The notes under the pieces: model-generated | Database searches by the model: none | The model's input: the letters and a program-made list of their open reading frames with translations, nothing else | Told to the model about the DNA's origin: nothing | In this document: positions 16,582 through 24,402 of the stretch, piece after piece | Numbering within the stretch: the stretch's first letter is position 1 | Layout of the letters: each line of letters opens with the position of its first letter | Position numbers and translations under genes: made by a program | NCBI GenBank assembly: GCA_003244175.1 | Contig: QHBP01000410.1 | Coordinates: forward strand, 1-44,026 | From: Chloroflexota bacterium | GTDB lineage: Bacteria; Chloroflexota; UBA5177 | Direction of reading: 5' to 3' | DNA length: 44,026 nucleotides

Positions 16582-18228
16582 TCACTTAGCGCGTCGGTGT
16601 GCGGCCGGCACTTGGACATGCACGTCCGCCCAGCTTCCGGACTTGGGAATGAGGCCATACCCGGTCAGCGCGAGGTTCGTGACGGTCGGTCGGATGAAGA
16701 CGAGGCGGTGAGGGACGTACAGCGGGATCCAGGCGGCATCCTCCAGGAGGAGCCTCTGTGCTTCGGCGTACAGATGGGTGCGCCGTGTCTGGTCCCAGGT
16801 GACGTCCGCGGTCATCACAATCCTGTCGAATCGGGGGTTGTGATACTGAACGTTGTTATTGAGCGCGTCCGACTCCCACTGGAGAGCCACCCAATCGTGT
16901 TGGTCTGGGTAGTCTGCCGACCAGCCCGAGAGGTAGAGCGGCAAGGAGTTGGACTGGACATCAGCGACGAGGGTGTTAGGGGTCAACGCCTGCGTCGTCA
17001 CGCTCAGCTTCAAGTACTTGTGCCATGAGCGCACGATAGCGTTAGCAAGCTTGGCGTTTGAGGGATCGTCGATGTAGTAGAGAGTGAGCTGCGGAAGCTT
17101 TTTCTTGACGTATGGGGACGAGTCCCACAGCTTCTCGGCCCTCTTCGGGTCGAAATGTATGAATCCGTTCTCGGAAGATCCTTTGACCTGCTCAGGTGAG
17201 GTGAGACCGTCCCAGGCTGTCACTGAGCTCCCCTTTGTCGCGGCCACAATCCTCTTGCGATCGATCGATAGATCCAGCGCCTGTCGAACTTTCCTGCTGT
17301 CGAAGGGTTTGGCACCAACCTTCATGTACAGCCCGTCTCCGGCCAGCATGTTTGTCTGGGCGATGAAACTCTGATGGGTTAGTGTCCGATCTCCCGCCGG
17401 AAGGGCGACGACGTCCAGATTTTGAGACACGTATTGATACAGCCCTTTGTCCGGAAGCGGGGCTAACGAGATGACGATCTGTTTGAGTGCGGGGTGGCTC
17501 AATCGGTAATACTTATTTGGAACAAGGATCATCTTGCTCCCCGTCACCCACGACTTCAACCGGTATGGGCCGCTCGAGACCGGGTTCGAGTACCACGCCG
17601 AGCTCTCTATCCCGCCGAGCTTCGAGAGGACCCTGGAATCGAGGGCGAACGCCGTTGGATACGTCAGCTCCATCAAGAAATAAGGCACGGCCCAGCGCGC
17701 GGTGATGCGCAGCGTGTGGTTGTCGACCACGCGTATGCCCGATACTTTCTTCGTCTTGCCGGAAAGCATTGCGGGCGCGCCCCGGATGTCGAGTAAATAA
17801 GTGGGCGCCGCGCTCGACTTGACGGCTGGATTCAGGCTGCGGCTCATGGCATACGCGAAATCGCGCGCGGTGAGGGGGTGGCCATTGCTGAATCGAAGGT
17901 TTTTGCGCAATGAGAAGGTATAGGTTTTGTGGTCGCGCGATACGGTCCACTTGTAAGCGGCCGCTGGAACCACCCGATAGCTCGCGTCCAGGCGGACCAG
18001 GCCGACATAGAGGAGATTGGCAAGCTGCACATTCTCGTCGTCGGTGACGAGCGCCGGGTCAACTTTCGGCAGAGTGTCGAGCATGGCGAGGCGCAACACC
18101 CCCGCGCGCCCGCCGGCGGATGGCGACTTGTGTACGGCCGCATGTGCGCCGGTGCGTGCGAACGCGACGGCGAAAGCGGAGACTAACAGGAGTGCGGCAC
18201 TCAAGAGGCGCCGAATATGGTGCAGCAT
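16582..18228 (-). CDS. ABC-type substrate-binding protein, family 5 (peptide/oligopeptide type)
   Basis: A 548-residue exported protein. A Sec signal peptide (residues 1-30, cleavage near AHA-AV) lacks a lipobox cysteine, unusual for a Gram-positive-like envelope where these proteins are normally lipoproteins. The mature part follows the SBP_bac_5 plan: GVLRLAMLDTLPKVDPAL, the core FSLRKNLRFSNGHPLTARDF, SIDRKRIV-type central segment and a C-terminal VHVQV end. ATG has AGGA upstream. There is no permease or ATPase gene nearby; it sits between the anti-sigma factor (47-bp gap) and the two Agl23-like genes. Its ligand cannot be predicted; it may sense or deliver rather than feed a transporter here. 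Confidence 0.85.
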   Translation of the reverse strand: MLHHIRRLLSAALLLVSAFAVAFARTGAHAAVHKSPSAGGRAGVLRLAMLDTLPKVDPALVTDDENVQLANLLYVGLVRLDASYRVVPAAAYKWTVSRDHKTYTFSLRKNLRFSNGHPLTARDFAYAMSRSLNPAVKSSAAPTYLLDIRGAPAMLSGKTKKVSGIRVVDNHTLRITARWAVPYFLMELTYPTAFALDSRVLSKLGGIESSAWYSNPVSSGPYRLKSWVTGSKMILVPNKYYRLSHPALKQIVISLAPLPDKGLYQYVSQNLDVVALPAGDRTLTHQSFIAQTNMLAGDGLYMKVGAKPFDSRKVRQALDLSIDRKRIVAATKGSSVTAWDGLTSPEQVKGSSENGFIHFDPKRAEKLWDSSPYVKKKLPQLTLYYIDDPSNAKLANAIVRSWHKYLKLSVTTQALTPNTLVADVQSNSLPLYLSGWSADYPDQHDWVALQWESDALNNNVQYHNPRFDRIVMTADVTWDQTRRTHLYAEAQRLLLEDAAWIPLYVPHRLVFIRPTVTNLALTGYGLIPKSGSWADVHVQVPAAHRRAK

Positions 18229-18275
18229 CGATCCTCGCGTCGGCCGCCAACGCGCCTTTTCCGTTTGCAGCGACG

Positions 18276-18773
18276 CTACTCGACCGAGAGTAGTGCCTGG
18301 TGGCGTCCCGCGGCGTTATCTTGCGGAGCAATCCGCACACCAAGGATAGCCGACTCAATCCTGTCGCGCTGCAGCTGCGCCGCTTGTTGTCGTATAGCAG
18401 GCGAAAGCGCGGAGGAAGGCAATCCATTGGCGTGCGAGCCGGCATGAGACATGACGCTCAGATTGACGCTCAAAGCGACAATGACCGCTGCCAGTCCGCT
18501 TCCGAGAGCTGCCGGGGAAATCCGGTGCACCAGCCGGGTCGCACGCGTTCTCCGGCGTTGAAGTGCACGCAGGATGCGCATGTCGGTCGAGGCGGGCATC
18601 GCCCGGTCTACGCTTCCCCAGGAGGTCAAGACTCGATCGACGCGTCGCAGGCCGGCGAGCTCGGTCCGACAAGTAGAGCACGACTGAAGGTGGCGCTCAA
18701 CACTGTGTCTCTCCGGTAGCATAAGATCAGCGTCGATGTATCGAGACAGGGTTTCACTTGAGTAGTGACTCAT
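18276..18773 (-). CDS. Zinc-binding anti-sigma factor
   Basis: A 165-residue membrane-anchored anti-sigma factor. The N-terminus holds the ZAS-type zinc motif (HLQSCSTC near residues 28-35, with an upstream His) that clamps the sigma factor. A single hydrophobic segment (about 87-110, GSGLAAVIVALSVNLSVM) follows, then a short extracytoplasmic tail. Its ATG overlaps the sigma-factor stop as ATGA, the usual coupling for an ECF sigma and its inhibitor. The trigger is unknown; the exported tail or the neighbouring substrate-binding protein are candidates. Confidence 0.85.
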   Translation of the reverse strand: MSHYSSETLSRYIDADLMLPERHSVERHLQSCSTCRTELAGLRRVDRVLTSWGSVDRAMPASTDMRILRALQRRRTRATRLVHRISPAALGSGLAAVIVALSVNLSVMSHAGSHANGLPSSALSPAIRQQAAQLQRDRIESAILGVRIAPQDNAAGRHQALLSVE

Positions 18774-19327
18774 GATTCGACCATTCGTCCGTCAGCCGCG
18801 TAGGCGGTCTTGAACATTTGCCGCGCCCGGGAGAGACGCATCCGGATCGCTTCCGGGGAAACGCCCAGGATCGAGGCCGTCTCTTCCGAGGAAAAGCCTT
18901 CCACGAGCCGCAGAACCAGCGTGATCGCATATTCCGGTTTCATCGCCTTCAGCGCTGTCTGAACTGCCTCTTTCTCCGGCAGCCTATCTTCCTCGCCGCG
19001 ACAGGCGAGAGCCGCTTCCTCTCGCGGTGTATCTCCCCACGGTAGCCACGAAATTACCTTTTTTCTTCGAAGGTAGTCGCGAAACCTATTGGACGCGATC
19101 CGGTACAGCCACGGGGAAATGTTGGAGTCCGGGCGCAATTTGGGGAGCGATTCATAGGCGCTCAAAAACGTGTCGTGGGTCAGGTCGTCCGCCAGCTCAC
19201 GACTGCCACTGAGGCGGTAGAGATAGTTGTAGATCTGCATGCGATGACGCTCGTAGATGACGGTGAACGCCACCTCTTCTTGCCTGCGCAGCTGTTCTAT
19301 GAATGCGGCTTCCAAAGCTATTGCCAC
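18770..19327 (-). CDS. ECF RNA polymerase sigma factor
   Basis: A 185-residue sigma-70-family ECF factor. Region 2 (about 15-85) shows the typical YNYLYRLSGSRELADDLTHD and SPWLYRIASNRFRDYLRRKK sequences; region 4 (about 120-175) shows the helix-turn-helix FSSEETASILGVSPEAIRMR. The start is GTG 19327 with GGGAGG about eleven bases upstream. It is directly followed by its anti-sigma gene and then by a substrate-binding protein and two Agl23-like genes, which are plausible members of its regulon. Confidence 0.92.
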   Translation of the reverse strand: MAIALEAAFIEQLRRQEEVAFTVIYERHRMQIYNYLYRLSGSRELADDLTHDTFLSAYESLPKLRPDSNISPWLYRIASNRFRDYLRRKKVISWLPWGDTPREEAALACRGEEDRLPEKEAVQTALKAMKPEYAITLVLRLVEGFSSEETASILGVSPEAIRMRLSRARQMFKTAYAADGRMVES

Positions 19328-19456
19328 TGGGCGGGGAGCCTCCCTGCTTCTACTTACAACGTTCGGCAGGACGCTCTCGCAACAGTCCCGGCTCCTCCTA
19401 TACCCACCTGCCCCATTTTCCTACGCAGGCGCCTCAATTACAAAGATGAATTTCGG

Positions 19457-19473
19457 ATTAATCGGCGATTAAT
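19457..19473. promoter_or_regulatory. Perfect 17-bp palindrome upstream of the sigma gene
   Basis: ATTAATCGGCGATTAAT is a perfect inverted repeat with 8-bp arms around one base. It lies 130 bp upstream of the ECF sigma start in an AT-rich pocket, next to a second palindrome CCACATGTGG (19475-19484). The spacing and symmetry are those of a repressor operator; the regulator is unknown. Confidence 0.4.
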
Positions 19474-19537
19474 GCCACATGTGGGAATTAAGCGAATTAT
19501 GGGCCAAAAAACCCCTGTGGAGGCTACAAGAGTCGAG

Positions 19538-19566
19538 TTGACATATTGGCCGGCTTTCGTTTTAAT
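19538..19566 (+). promoter_or_regulatory. Strong sigma-70 promoter
   Basis: TTGACA (19538-19543), a 17-bp spacer, then TTTAAT (19561-19566); the -35 is an exact consensus match. It drives the plus strand towards the PRC-barrel-like gene. It is the clearest two-box promoter in the window. Confidence 0.65.
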
Positions 19567-19642
19567 ACAACGAAGTCCGTGTAGGAGTCCTGAGATAGTA
19601 GGGGAGCGGCGGCCGCTACGCCTCGCGCCAATCAAGTTTGGC

Positions 19643-19864
19643 ATGCACGTGTACGACGCGCACGAGCAGCTGCTGGGAACTGTCGTGCTGGCGCGGAAGG
19701 ATCACTTCGTCATGCGGCAGGAGCTGGGGATCAACCAGCTTGTCGCGGTACCGGTCATCGCTGTGGGCGGCGTCGTCGGCGGCATCGTTTTTCTGTGCCT
19801 GACGCCGGGCGAGATCGAGATTTTCTGCAAGTCGTTGGAGCGCAAAGAGCGCGGAGCATCGTAA
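19643..19864 (+). CDS. Small PRC-barrel (DUF2171-like) protein
   Basis: About 73 residues reading MHVYDAHEQLLGTVV, then QLVAVPVIAVGGVVGGIVFL and a final LTPGEIEIF. The G-M-x-VY-D..G.LGTV start, the VPV.A....G..VfL.LT..E ending and the length fit a single PRC-barrel/DUF2171 domain. The ATG start is poor: no ribosome site, and family-like residues (IKFG) continue just upstream, so a non-standard start around 19625 is possible. A strong promoter lies 80 bp upstream. Function of such proteins is unclear; some are linked to stress response. Confidence 0.5.
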   Translation: MHVYDAHEQLLGTVVLARKDHFVMRQELGINQLVAVPVIAVGGVVGGIVFLCLTPGEIEIFCKSLERKERGAS

Positions 19865-19956
19865 TTCAGCTTGTTGCCTCGCTTGGTGCCCCCGCAAAAG
19901 CTCGCCGAGCAGAGCTAGCTGCTTCGGGGAGACGCGCTTTTCGCCACCGCGGAGGC

Positions 19957-21018
19957 CTAAATCGTGTCGAGCACGTACTGGATACGCTCGCGCAGCTCCG
20001 CCGGTTCGCAGCGGTGAGGTATGGCGATCCAGCGGACACAATGCCGCTTGCACCGCAGCCATCTCTCCAGGACGCCGGCTGCGTCCACGTCGCTCTGCTG
20101 TCGCTGAAGAGCATCAATGAGAGGCTCGTGAGCCCTGACCCACGGGACCACATCCTCGGTTCCGGATCCAATGGCGGTACGGATGGACATGACGCTGCCA
20201 TGCGCGACCAAGAGTAGTCTCCGGCCCTCGTGGGTTCCGCTCGTCTCGGCGATGAGCACACACCGACATTGGACGGCCGCCTCCAGAATCATTTGTCTTG
20301 ACAGGAGCTGGTTCAGCGCATCCAACCTGACCTGGATGTCGGCTGCTCTCTCGAACATCAATGCCTCGCTCAATCGGTCCCGTTTCGACTCCAGCCACGC
20401 GACGACGAGATCGCCGCGGCCATCGAGCAGATCGTACAGCCGGCCGATGGCTTCCCAATGCTGTTGCCGATGAACCTCGTCCAAGACCGGCGCCGCACAG
20501 GTGTGCATCTGGTAATACAAGCAGGGTTTGCAGCGAGGTTTCACCCTGGTGCACTTGCGAAGCGGAAGGGCGGCGTGCAAAAAGCTCATCGTCTCGCGAA
20601 GCACGGCAACCGTCCGGAACGGACCGAAGTAAAGGCAACCGTCCTCATCAACGTGCGTCGTGGCCTGCATGAAGGGGTCGTTTTGCGACGTGTCAAACTT
20701 CAAATAGTGGGCGGTCCGCGCGGTCAGTAACGCGCGGTTCAGCTCCGGCCTCACTTGCTTGATCAGCGCTGATTCCCGGAACAGAGCCTGCAATTCGGTG
20801 GATGCCAGTTCATGGTCGATCGACCGTGCTCGCTTGACGAGAGCGCGCGCCCTGGAGTCGTGCTGGGCCCTGGAAAAGTAGGAGGTCACGCGCGCACGCA
20901 GGTTGACGGCCTTGCCGATGTACAGGGTTCGTCCACGACCGTCTCGCCAGAAGTACACGCCCGGTGCCTCGGGGAGAGATCGCGCCTGTTCGCGGAGAAA
21001 AGACAGGTGGTCAGGCAT
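19957..21018 (-). CDS. UvrC/Cho-like GIY-YIG nuclease
   Basis: A 353-residue protein equivalent to the N-terminal half of UvrC. The GIY-YIG nuclease domain lies at about 15-95 (APGVYFWRDGRGRTLYIGKA, Arg41, catalytic Glu75 in STELQALFRESALIK). A cysteine cluster follows at 156, 163, 166 and 174 (PCLYYQMHTC), then a UVR-like helical pair (about 200-240). The RNase-H-like and HhH domains of UvrC are absent, so it would make only the 3' incision, as proposed for Cho. Compared with UvrC the last iron-sulfur cysteine (CSAPC) is valine (CAAPV). The ATG has no clear ribosome site; a TATAGT lies upstream around 21077. Confidence 0.8.
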   Translation of the reverse strand: MPDHLSFLREQARSLPEAPGVYFWRDGRGRTLYIGKAVNLRARVTSYFSRAQHDSRARALVKRARSIDHELASTELQALFRESALIKQVRPELNRALLTARTAHYLKFDTSQNDPFMQATTHVDEDGCLYFGPFRTVAVLRETMSFLHAALPLRKCTRVKPRCKPCLYYQMHTCAAPVLDEVHRQQHWEAIGRLYDLLDGRGDLVVAWLESKRDRLSEALMFERAADIQVRLDALNQLLSRQMILEAAVQCRCVLIAETSGTHEGRRLLLVAHGSVMSIRTAIGSGTEDVVPWVRAHEPLIDALQRQQSDVDAAGVLERWLRCKRHCVRWIAIPHRCEPAELRERIQYVLDTI

Positions 21019-21136
21019 AAGGGGGAGTGTGGGGAACTCCGCCGAGATTCCCGGCGGATTCGCCGGTAATCGTTACTATAGCACCGCTTCACGTCTTTGC
21101 CTCGGAGCGTGCCGGTAGACTGGAACGCGTAAAACA

Positions 21137-21895
21137 ATGGAACGACCCTCACTCAATCCAGCATCGTTCGGCTACCAGGGGCTAGGACAAGCGTGGGACC
21201 CGCACCGGCCGGATATCACGCGGTTGCTTCGAGACTCTGAGCACGCCACCATCGAGCCCATTTACTTCGGCAGTAACCACTGCTTTCTCGTCACCTTGGA
21301 GGCGGGGGAGGTTGGCCGCAGCCTGACGGTCTACAAGCCCGGGCGAGGGGAGTATCCGCTGTACGATTTTCCAACGGGAACGCTCTATCGACGGGAAGCC
21401 GGCAGCTGGTTGGTCGACCGCATGCTGGGATGGAGCCTGGTCCCACCGACGGTGATCAGCCACGGGAGATTTGGCCCGGGATCTGTTCAGCTCTTTATCG
21501 AGTCGTACTCGAGGGGAGATGTCGACATCCTCGAGCTGCAGAGACTGGCTCTCCTCGACCTCGTTCTCAACAATGCGGATCGAAAGTCCGACCATTGCTT
21601 GTTGGGAGATGGAGGCAAATTGTGGGCAATCGACCATGGGCTGACCTTCCATGTGCACCCTAAGTTGCGTACCGTGTTATGGCACTTCGCTGGGGAGCGG
21701 ATCCCTCCAGAATGTCTTGCGGACGTGCAGCGATTGTTGGGATGCCTTGAGACCCTCGAGGCCGAGGAGTCTTCGGAGCTCCGCGAGCTGCTGAGCTTCG
21801 AGGAGTGGCGGGCGTTGATCAGACGGACGGCTCGGCTTGCGGAGATGGAATACTTTCCCGATCCTCGTCACAAGTCGGTGCCGTACCGCTGGTAA
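21137..21895 (+). CDS. SCO1664-family protein (PI3/4-kinase-like fold)
   Basis: A 252-residue cytoplasmic protein of the SCO1664 family, related to phosphatidylinositol-3/4-kinase and HipA-type kinases. It has an N-terminal substrate/ATP region with SNHCFLVTLE and the lysine-bearing TVYKPGRGEYPLYDFP (near 70-85). The catalytic loop is LNNADRKSDHCLL (about 140-152), and the DFG equivalent is WAIDHGLTFH (about 161-170). In Actinobacteria this family lies beside DUF3090, exactly as here, with 20 bp between the two. The substrate is unknown. No ribosome site is evident before ATG. Confidence 0.85.
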   Translation: MERPSLNPASFGYQGLGQAWDPHRPDITRLLRDSEHATIEPIYFGSNHCFLVTLEAGEVGRSLTVYKPGRGEYPLYDFPTGTLYRREAGSWLVDRMLGWSLVPPTVISHGRFGPGSVQLFIESYSRGDVDILELQRLALLDLVLNNADRKSDHCLLGDGGKLWAIDHGLTFHVHPKLRTVLWHFAGERIPPECLADVQRLLGCLETLEAEESSELRELLSFEEWRALIRRTARLAEMEYFPDPRHKSVPYRW

Positions 21896-21904
21896 CAGTC
21901 CTCG

Positions 21905-21910
21905 TATAAT
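21905..21910 (+). promoter_or_regulatory. -10 box of the DUF3090 gene, leaderless arrangement
   Basis: TATAAT, an exact consensus, ends five bases before the GTG start, in the 20-bp gap after the SCO1664-family gene. This allows separate transcription of the DUF3090 gene with a leaderless message. No -35 is visible. Confidence 0.45.
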
Positions 21911-21915
21911 CGAAC

Positions 21916-22425
21916 GTGGAAAACAAGCGCCTGGATCTGGGAGTCGTCCCAAATATTCACGCCGAATCGTTTGGTGAACCAGGCCAGCGCACGTTTCGGT
22001 TGCACGCCGACGCCGGAGCAGGAACCGTGAGTTTGTGGCTGGAAAAGCAACAGATAGTGGCGCTCCTGACAGCCACTCAGGAACTGCTGGAGCGGGTGCC
22101 CAGCAATGCTGGACACGGACCTCGTGCGTCGTGCGACTCTGCTTTTTCTGGCGATCTGGACGTACGAGTGGGCACCCTGGCTGTCGGCTACGATTCCGGC
22201 GTCTCTGGGTTCACCCTCGAGGCAGCGGAGTTTGAGACGGCTCTCGATCTCACGCACATCCGGCTCGTTGCCGCGCGTTCGCAGATGGAGTCGATGCGAG
22301 ACGAGCTGGGCGAGATCGTCGGACGGAGCCGGCCGCGCTGTCCTATGTGTGGCCGGCCGCTAACCGGCGACTCGCATTTCTGTCCGCAATCAAACGGCCA
22401 CGCGCATTTGTCTGTCGAAAGCTGA
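21916..22425 (+). CDS. DUF3090 family protein with C-terminal zinc ribbon
   Basis: A 169-residue protein matching DUF3090 (TIGR03847): the N-terminal FGEPGQRTFRLHA motif, the helix LEKQQIVALLTATQELL, the central strands VGTLAVGYDS, and the C-terminal metal motif CPMCGRPLTGDSHFCPQSNG ending in His. It is the standard partner of SCO1664-family kinases, so substrate or regulator of that kinase is a fair guess, not a known fact. The start is GTG directly after a TATAAT box. Confidence 0.88.
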   Translation: MENKRLDLGVVPNIHAESFGEPGQRTFRLHADAGAGTVSLWLEKQQIVALLTATQELLERVPSNAGHGPRASCDSAFSGDLDVRVGTLAVGYDSGVSGFTLEAAEFETALDLTHIRLVAARSQMESMRDELGEIVGRSRPRCPMCGRPLTGDSHFCPQSNGHAHLSVES

Positions 22426-22508
22426 CGTTCGGGATCTGAATCACGATCTGTGGGTCCCACGACGAAGACTCAAGAAGGACCTAGCAACGACCTAGCAAGG
22501 AGGGTAGC

Positions 22509-22715
22509 GTGACCTGGGAAATTCGGGTGTGGCACGAGGTCGAGGGCGAGCGGAGCCGAATCAGCATAGAGGCGGGCATCAACGTACCCGACAACGTTAT
22601 CTCCGATGTGGCCGGATCCTATTGGTTCGAGGAAGTGCAGGGCGAAGCTGATTGGACCGACGGCGAACCATTTGACGGAGGAGACGGCGCACCGAACCAG
22701 CGCCTCCAGGGCTGA
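22509..22715 (+). CDS. Hypothetical acidic small protein
   Basis: A 68-residue protein starting at GTG with an excellent AAGGAGGG eight bases upstream, which argues that it is real. It is acidic (many Asp/Glu) with a beta-like N-terminal half (WEIRVWHEVEGERSRISIE) and no membrane segment or cysteine. Two copies of GACCTAGCAA sit just before the ribosome site (22479-22500). I do not recognise a family. Confidence 0.5.
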   Translation: MTWEIRVWHEVEGERSRISIEAGINVPDNVISDVAGSYWFEEVQGEADWTDGEPFDGGDGAPNQRLQG

Positions 22716-22770
22716 AAGCTCCGGCCTCGGGTGCTGAGCTCGAGCAACAGAAGCGGCCTGAACCTTCGGC

Positions 22771-23037
22771 ATGTCCTTCCCTCGCCCTATCGTGGGTAAT
22801 CCGAGGGCGGTTCACGTCAAGGCGCGCGCTGTGCTGCGCGCTCTTGGCCACAACGCCGCCGACGTGACGAGAGAGTACAAAGATTGGCACATCGAGATAC
22901 GCAGCGGGGCGGCGTACGTGACCGTGTGGTCATCAGCCGGGATGGTCTTCATGTCCCTGTCAAGTGTCCCCGTGTTTTACCGTCCGGGGCCGTGGGAGCA
23001 ATACCTCGACTTGCTCTTTCAACGAGGCCAGAGGTAA
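22771..23037 (+). CDS. Hypothetical small protein
   Basis: An 88-residue soluble protein from ATG 22771, with no clear ribosome site. It has alternating hydrophobic strands (WHIEIRSGAAYVTVWSSAGM) after a basic helical N-terminus (ARAVLRALGHNAADV). No family recognised. The composition is unlike the shadow frames around it, which supports a real gene. It is convergent with the lipoprotein gene, with a GC-rich hairpin between. Confidence 0.45.
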   Translation: MSFPRPIVGNPRAVHVKARAVLRALGHNAADVTREYKDWHIEIRSGAAYVTVWSSAGMVFMSLSSVPVFYRPGPWEQYLDLLFQRGQR

Positions 23038-23079
23038 CGCGCGAGCAGGCGAGCCACTCGGGCAACAGATTCCCACGGA

Positions 23080-23112
23080 GGGCCGGCCCCTGGGCCGGCC
23101 CCAGGGCCGGCA
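23080..23112. terminator. GC-rich hairpin between convergent genes
   Basis: An inverted repeat built from GCCGGCCCCTGGG and its near-inverse, centred on CCGG, lies between the plus-strand hypothetical gene (ends 23037) and the minus-strand lipoprotein gene (ends 23135). There is no T-tract, so it may be a bidirectional stem only, or a REP-like repeat. Confidence 0.4.
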
Positions 23113-23134
23113 CCCGAGCGTTGTACTCCGCGCG

Positions 23135-23563
23135 CTACCTGGTGGCTCGATGGGCTTGATGGATCCAATAATTGGCCTGCGCAATCTCCGCGGATGCCCG
23201 CACCATGAGAGGATAGTCGAGACGACGTTCGCCGGCCGCGCAGTGCGAGAAGCCGGCCTCGGCGTAATGTGCCGCCTTCTCCAGAGCCCGGATTTCCGCG
23301 TCGCGTCTGGACGCGGAGGCAAAGGCGTGCGCGGTGCCGTCGACTCTCAAGCGGCGAGCGCCCACACTACACGCCGCCGCGATGGCGCTTAGACTGCCCC
23401 CCGGGTCGGCGTTGAAGTGCTGAATCGCGGTCTGAAGCGTGTTCACATGCGATCGCAGACTGTCCACTGAGCTGCCGGACCCACACCCCGAGAACAGCAA
23501 TCCCGCGGCAGCGACGCATATATACATGCCGAAGCCGAGGTGTGAACGGTAAACACGTGTCAT
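23135..23563 (-). CDS. Putative lipoprotein of unknown function
   Basis: A 142-residue protein with a lipoprotein signal: basic start, hydrophobic MYICVAAAGLLFSGC with the lipobox cysteine near residue 27, then GSGSS. The mature part is helical, with repeated alanine/histidine-rich heptad-like segments. Met13 is an alternative start that leaves a shorter but complete signal. Its ATG overlaps the ispE stop as ATGA, so it is coupled to ispE without an obvious functional link. Confidence 0.7.
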   Translation of the reverse strand: MTRVYRSHLGFGMYICVAAAGLLFSGCGSGSSVDSLRSHVNTLQTAIQHFNADPGGSLSAIAAACSVGARRLRVDGTAHAFASASRRDAEIRALEKAAHYAEAGFSHCAAGERRLDYPLMVRASAEIAQANYWIHQAHRATR

Positions 23564-24402
23564 TCAGCGTTCTCCGGGAGAGAATGCGCGGTGCAGGCCC
23601 AGTAGCCCTGCTTTTGCATCACCCACGCGGCTCGCTGCGCTTCGTCGACGCTGGACATGAGGCTGAACACCGTGGGCCCGCTTCCCGATACTCGGGTTGC
23701 GGAGCTCGTGACCCGTCGTATCGCGTCATAGCATGTTCTCGCCTCGGGATAGAGTCGAAACAAAGCGGGCTCCAGCCCGTTGATCCCGAGCCCGCCGCCG
23801 CCTCCGGCGTCCAGCCGAGCCGCGACGCGCCTGGTTGCGCGGCCGTCGGTCCATTCCCCATCGCGAACGGCGCCATAGACCGTGGCGGTCGAGACGTGAA
23901 GATGCGGCCCAGCGAGCACGTACCATTGCTCGTGGTATCCGGGTATGACACGGACGCGCTCTCCGCGCCCTTGCACCAACGCCGTCCCCCCTCGCAGGAA
24001 AAATGGCACGTCTGACCCCAGGTCGTGTGCGAGGCGACGTTGATCCGTTTCCGACCGAGGAAGCTGCCACAACCGGGGCAACGCGCGTAAGGTGGCCGCG
24101 GCGTCGCTACTCCCACCGCCAAGTCCGGCGGCAATCGGGATCTCTTTCCGCAGCACAATCCGGCAGCCGCGGGTGCCCGCGTCCTTGGTCTGAAGCGCCC
24201 GGGCGGCGCGCAGCACGAGGTTGTCCGAGCACTCGAGGGCTGGCTCCGAGCATTGGAGCTCAAGCCTGTCCGACGGTCTGATATCGAGGGTGTCGACGAT
24301 GGATATCGTCTGCATGATCGACACGATCTCGTGGAAGCCGTCCGCCCGCTTGCCGAGCACTTCAAGGGACAGGTTGACCTTAGCCGGCGCGAGGACGAGC
24401 AT
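23560..24402 (-). CDS. ispE: 4-diphosphocytidyl-2-C-methyl-D-erythritol kinase
   Basis: A 280-residue GHMP-family kinase of the MEP isoprenoid pathway. The N-terminal APAKVNLSLEVLGKRADGFH motif carries the conserved Lys and the substrate Asp/His; the ATP-binding glycine loop is IPIAAGLGGGSSDAAATLRA; the C-terminal motif is SATRVSGSGPTVFSL. ATG 24402 is chosen because the family starts with AxAKxNL directly after Met; the upstream extension is shadow of coaX. It overlaps coaX by 23 bp, so the order coaX-ispE-lipoprotein is one transcription unit. Confidence 0.93.
   Translation of the reverse strand: MLVLAPAKVNLSLEVLGKRADGFHEIVSIMQTISIVDTLDIRPSDRLELQCSEPALECSDNLVLRAARALQTKDAGTRGCRIVLRKEIPIAAGLGGGSSDAAATLRALPRLWQLPRSETDQRRLAHDLGSDVPFFLRGGTALVQGRGERVRVIPGYHEQWYVLAGPHLHVSTATVYGAVRDGEWTDGRATRRVAARLDAGGGGGLGINGLEPALFRLYPEARTCYDAIRRVTSSATRVSGSGPTVFSLMSSVDEAQRAAWVMQKQGYWACTAHSLPENAE

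Noticed and set aside
19175-19620. N-terminal extension of the PRC-barrel-like frame
   Set aside because: This part overlaps the ECF sigma gene antisense and the promoter region; only the last 73 residues have family character.
23080-23112. GGCCGG repeats as a possible CRISPR or tandem array
   Set aside because: Only one compact inverted repeat, no spacers.
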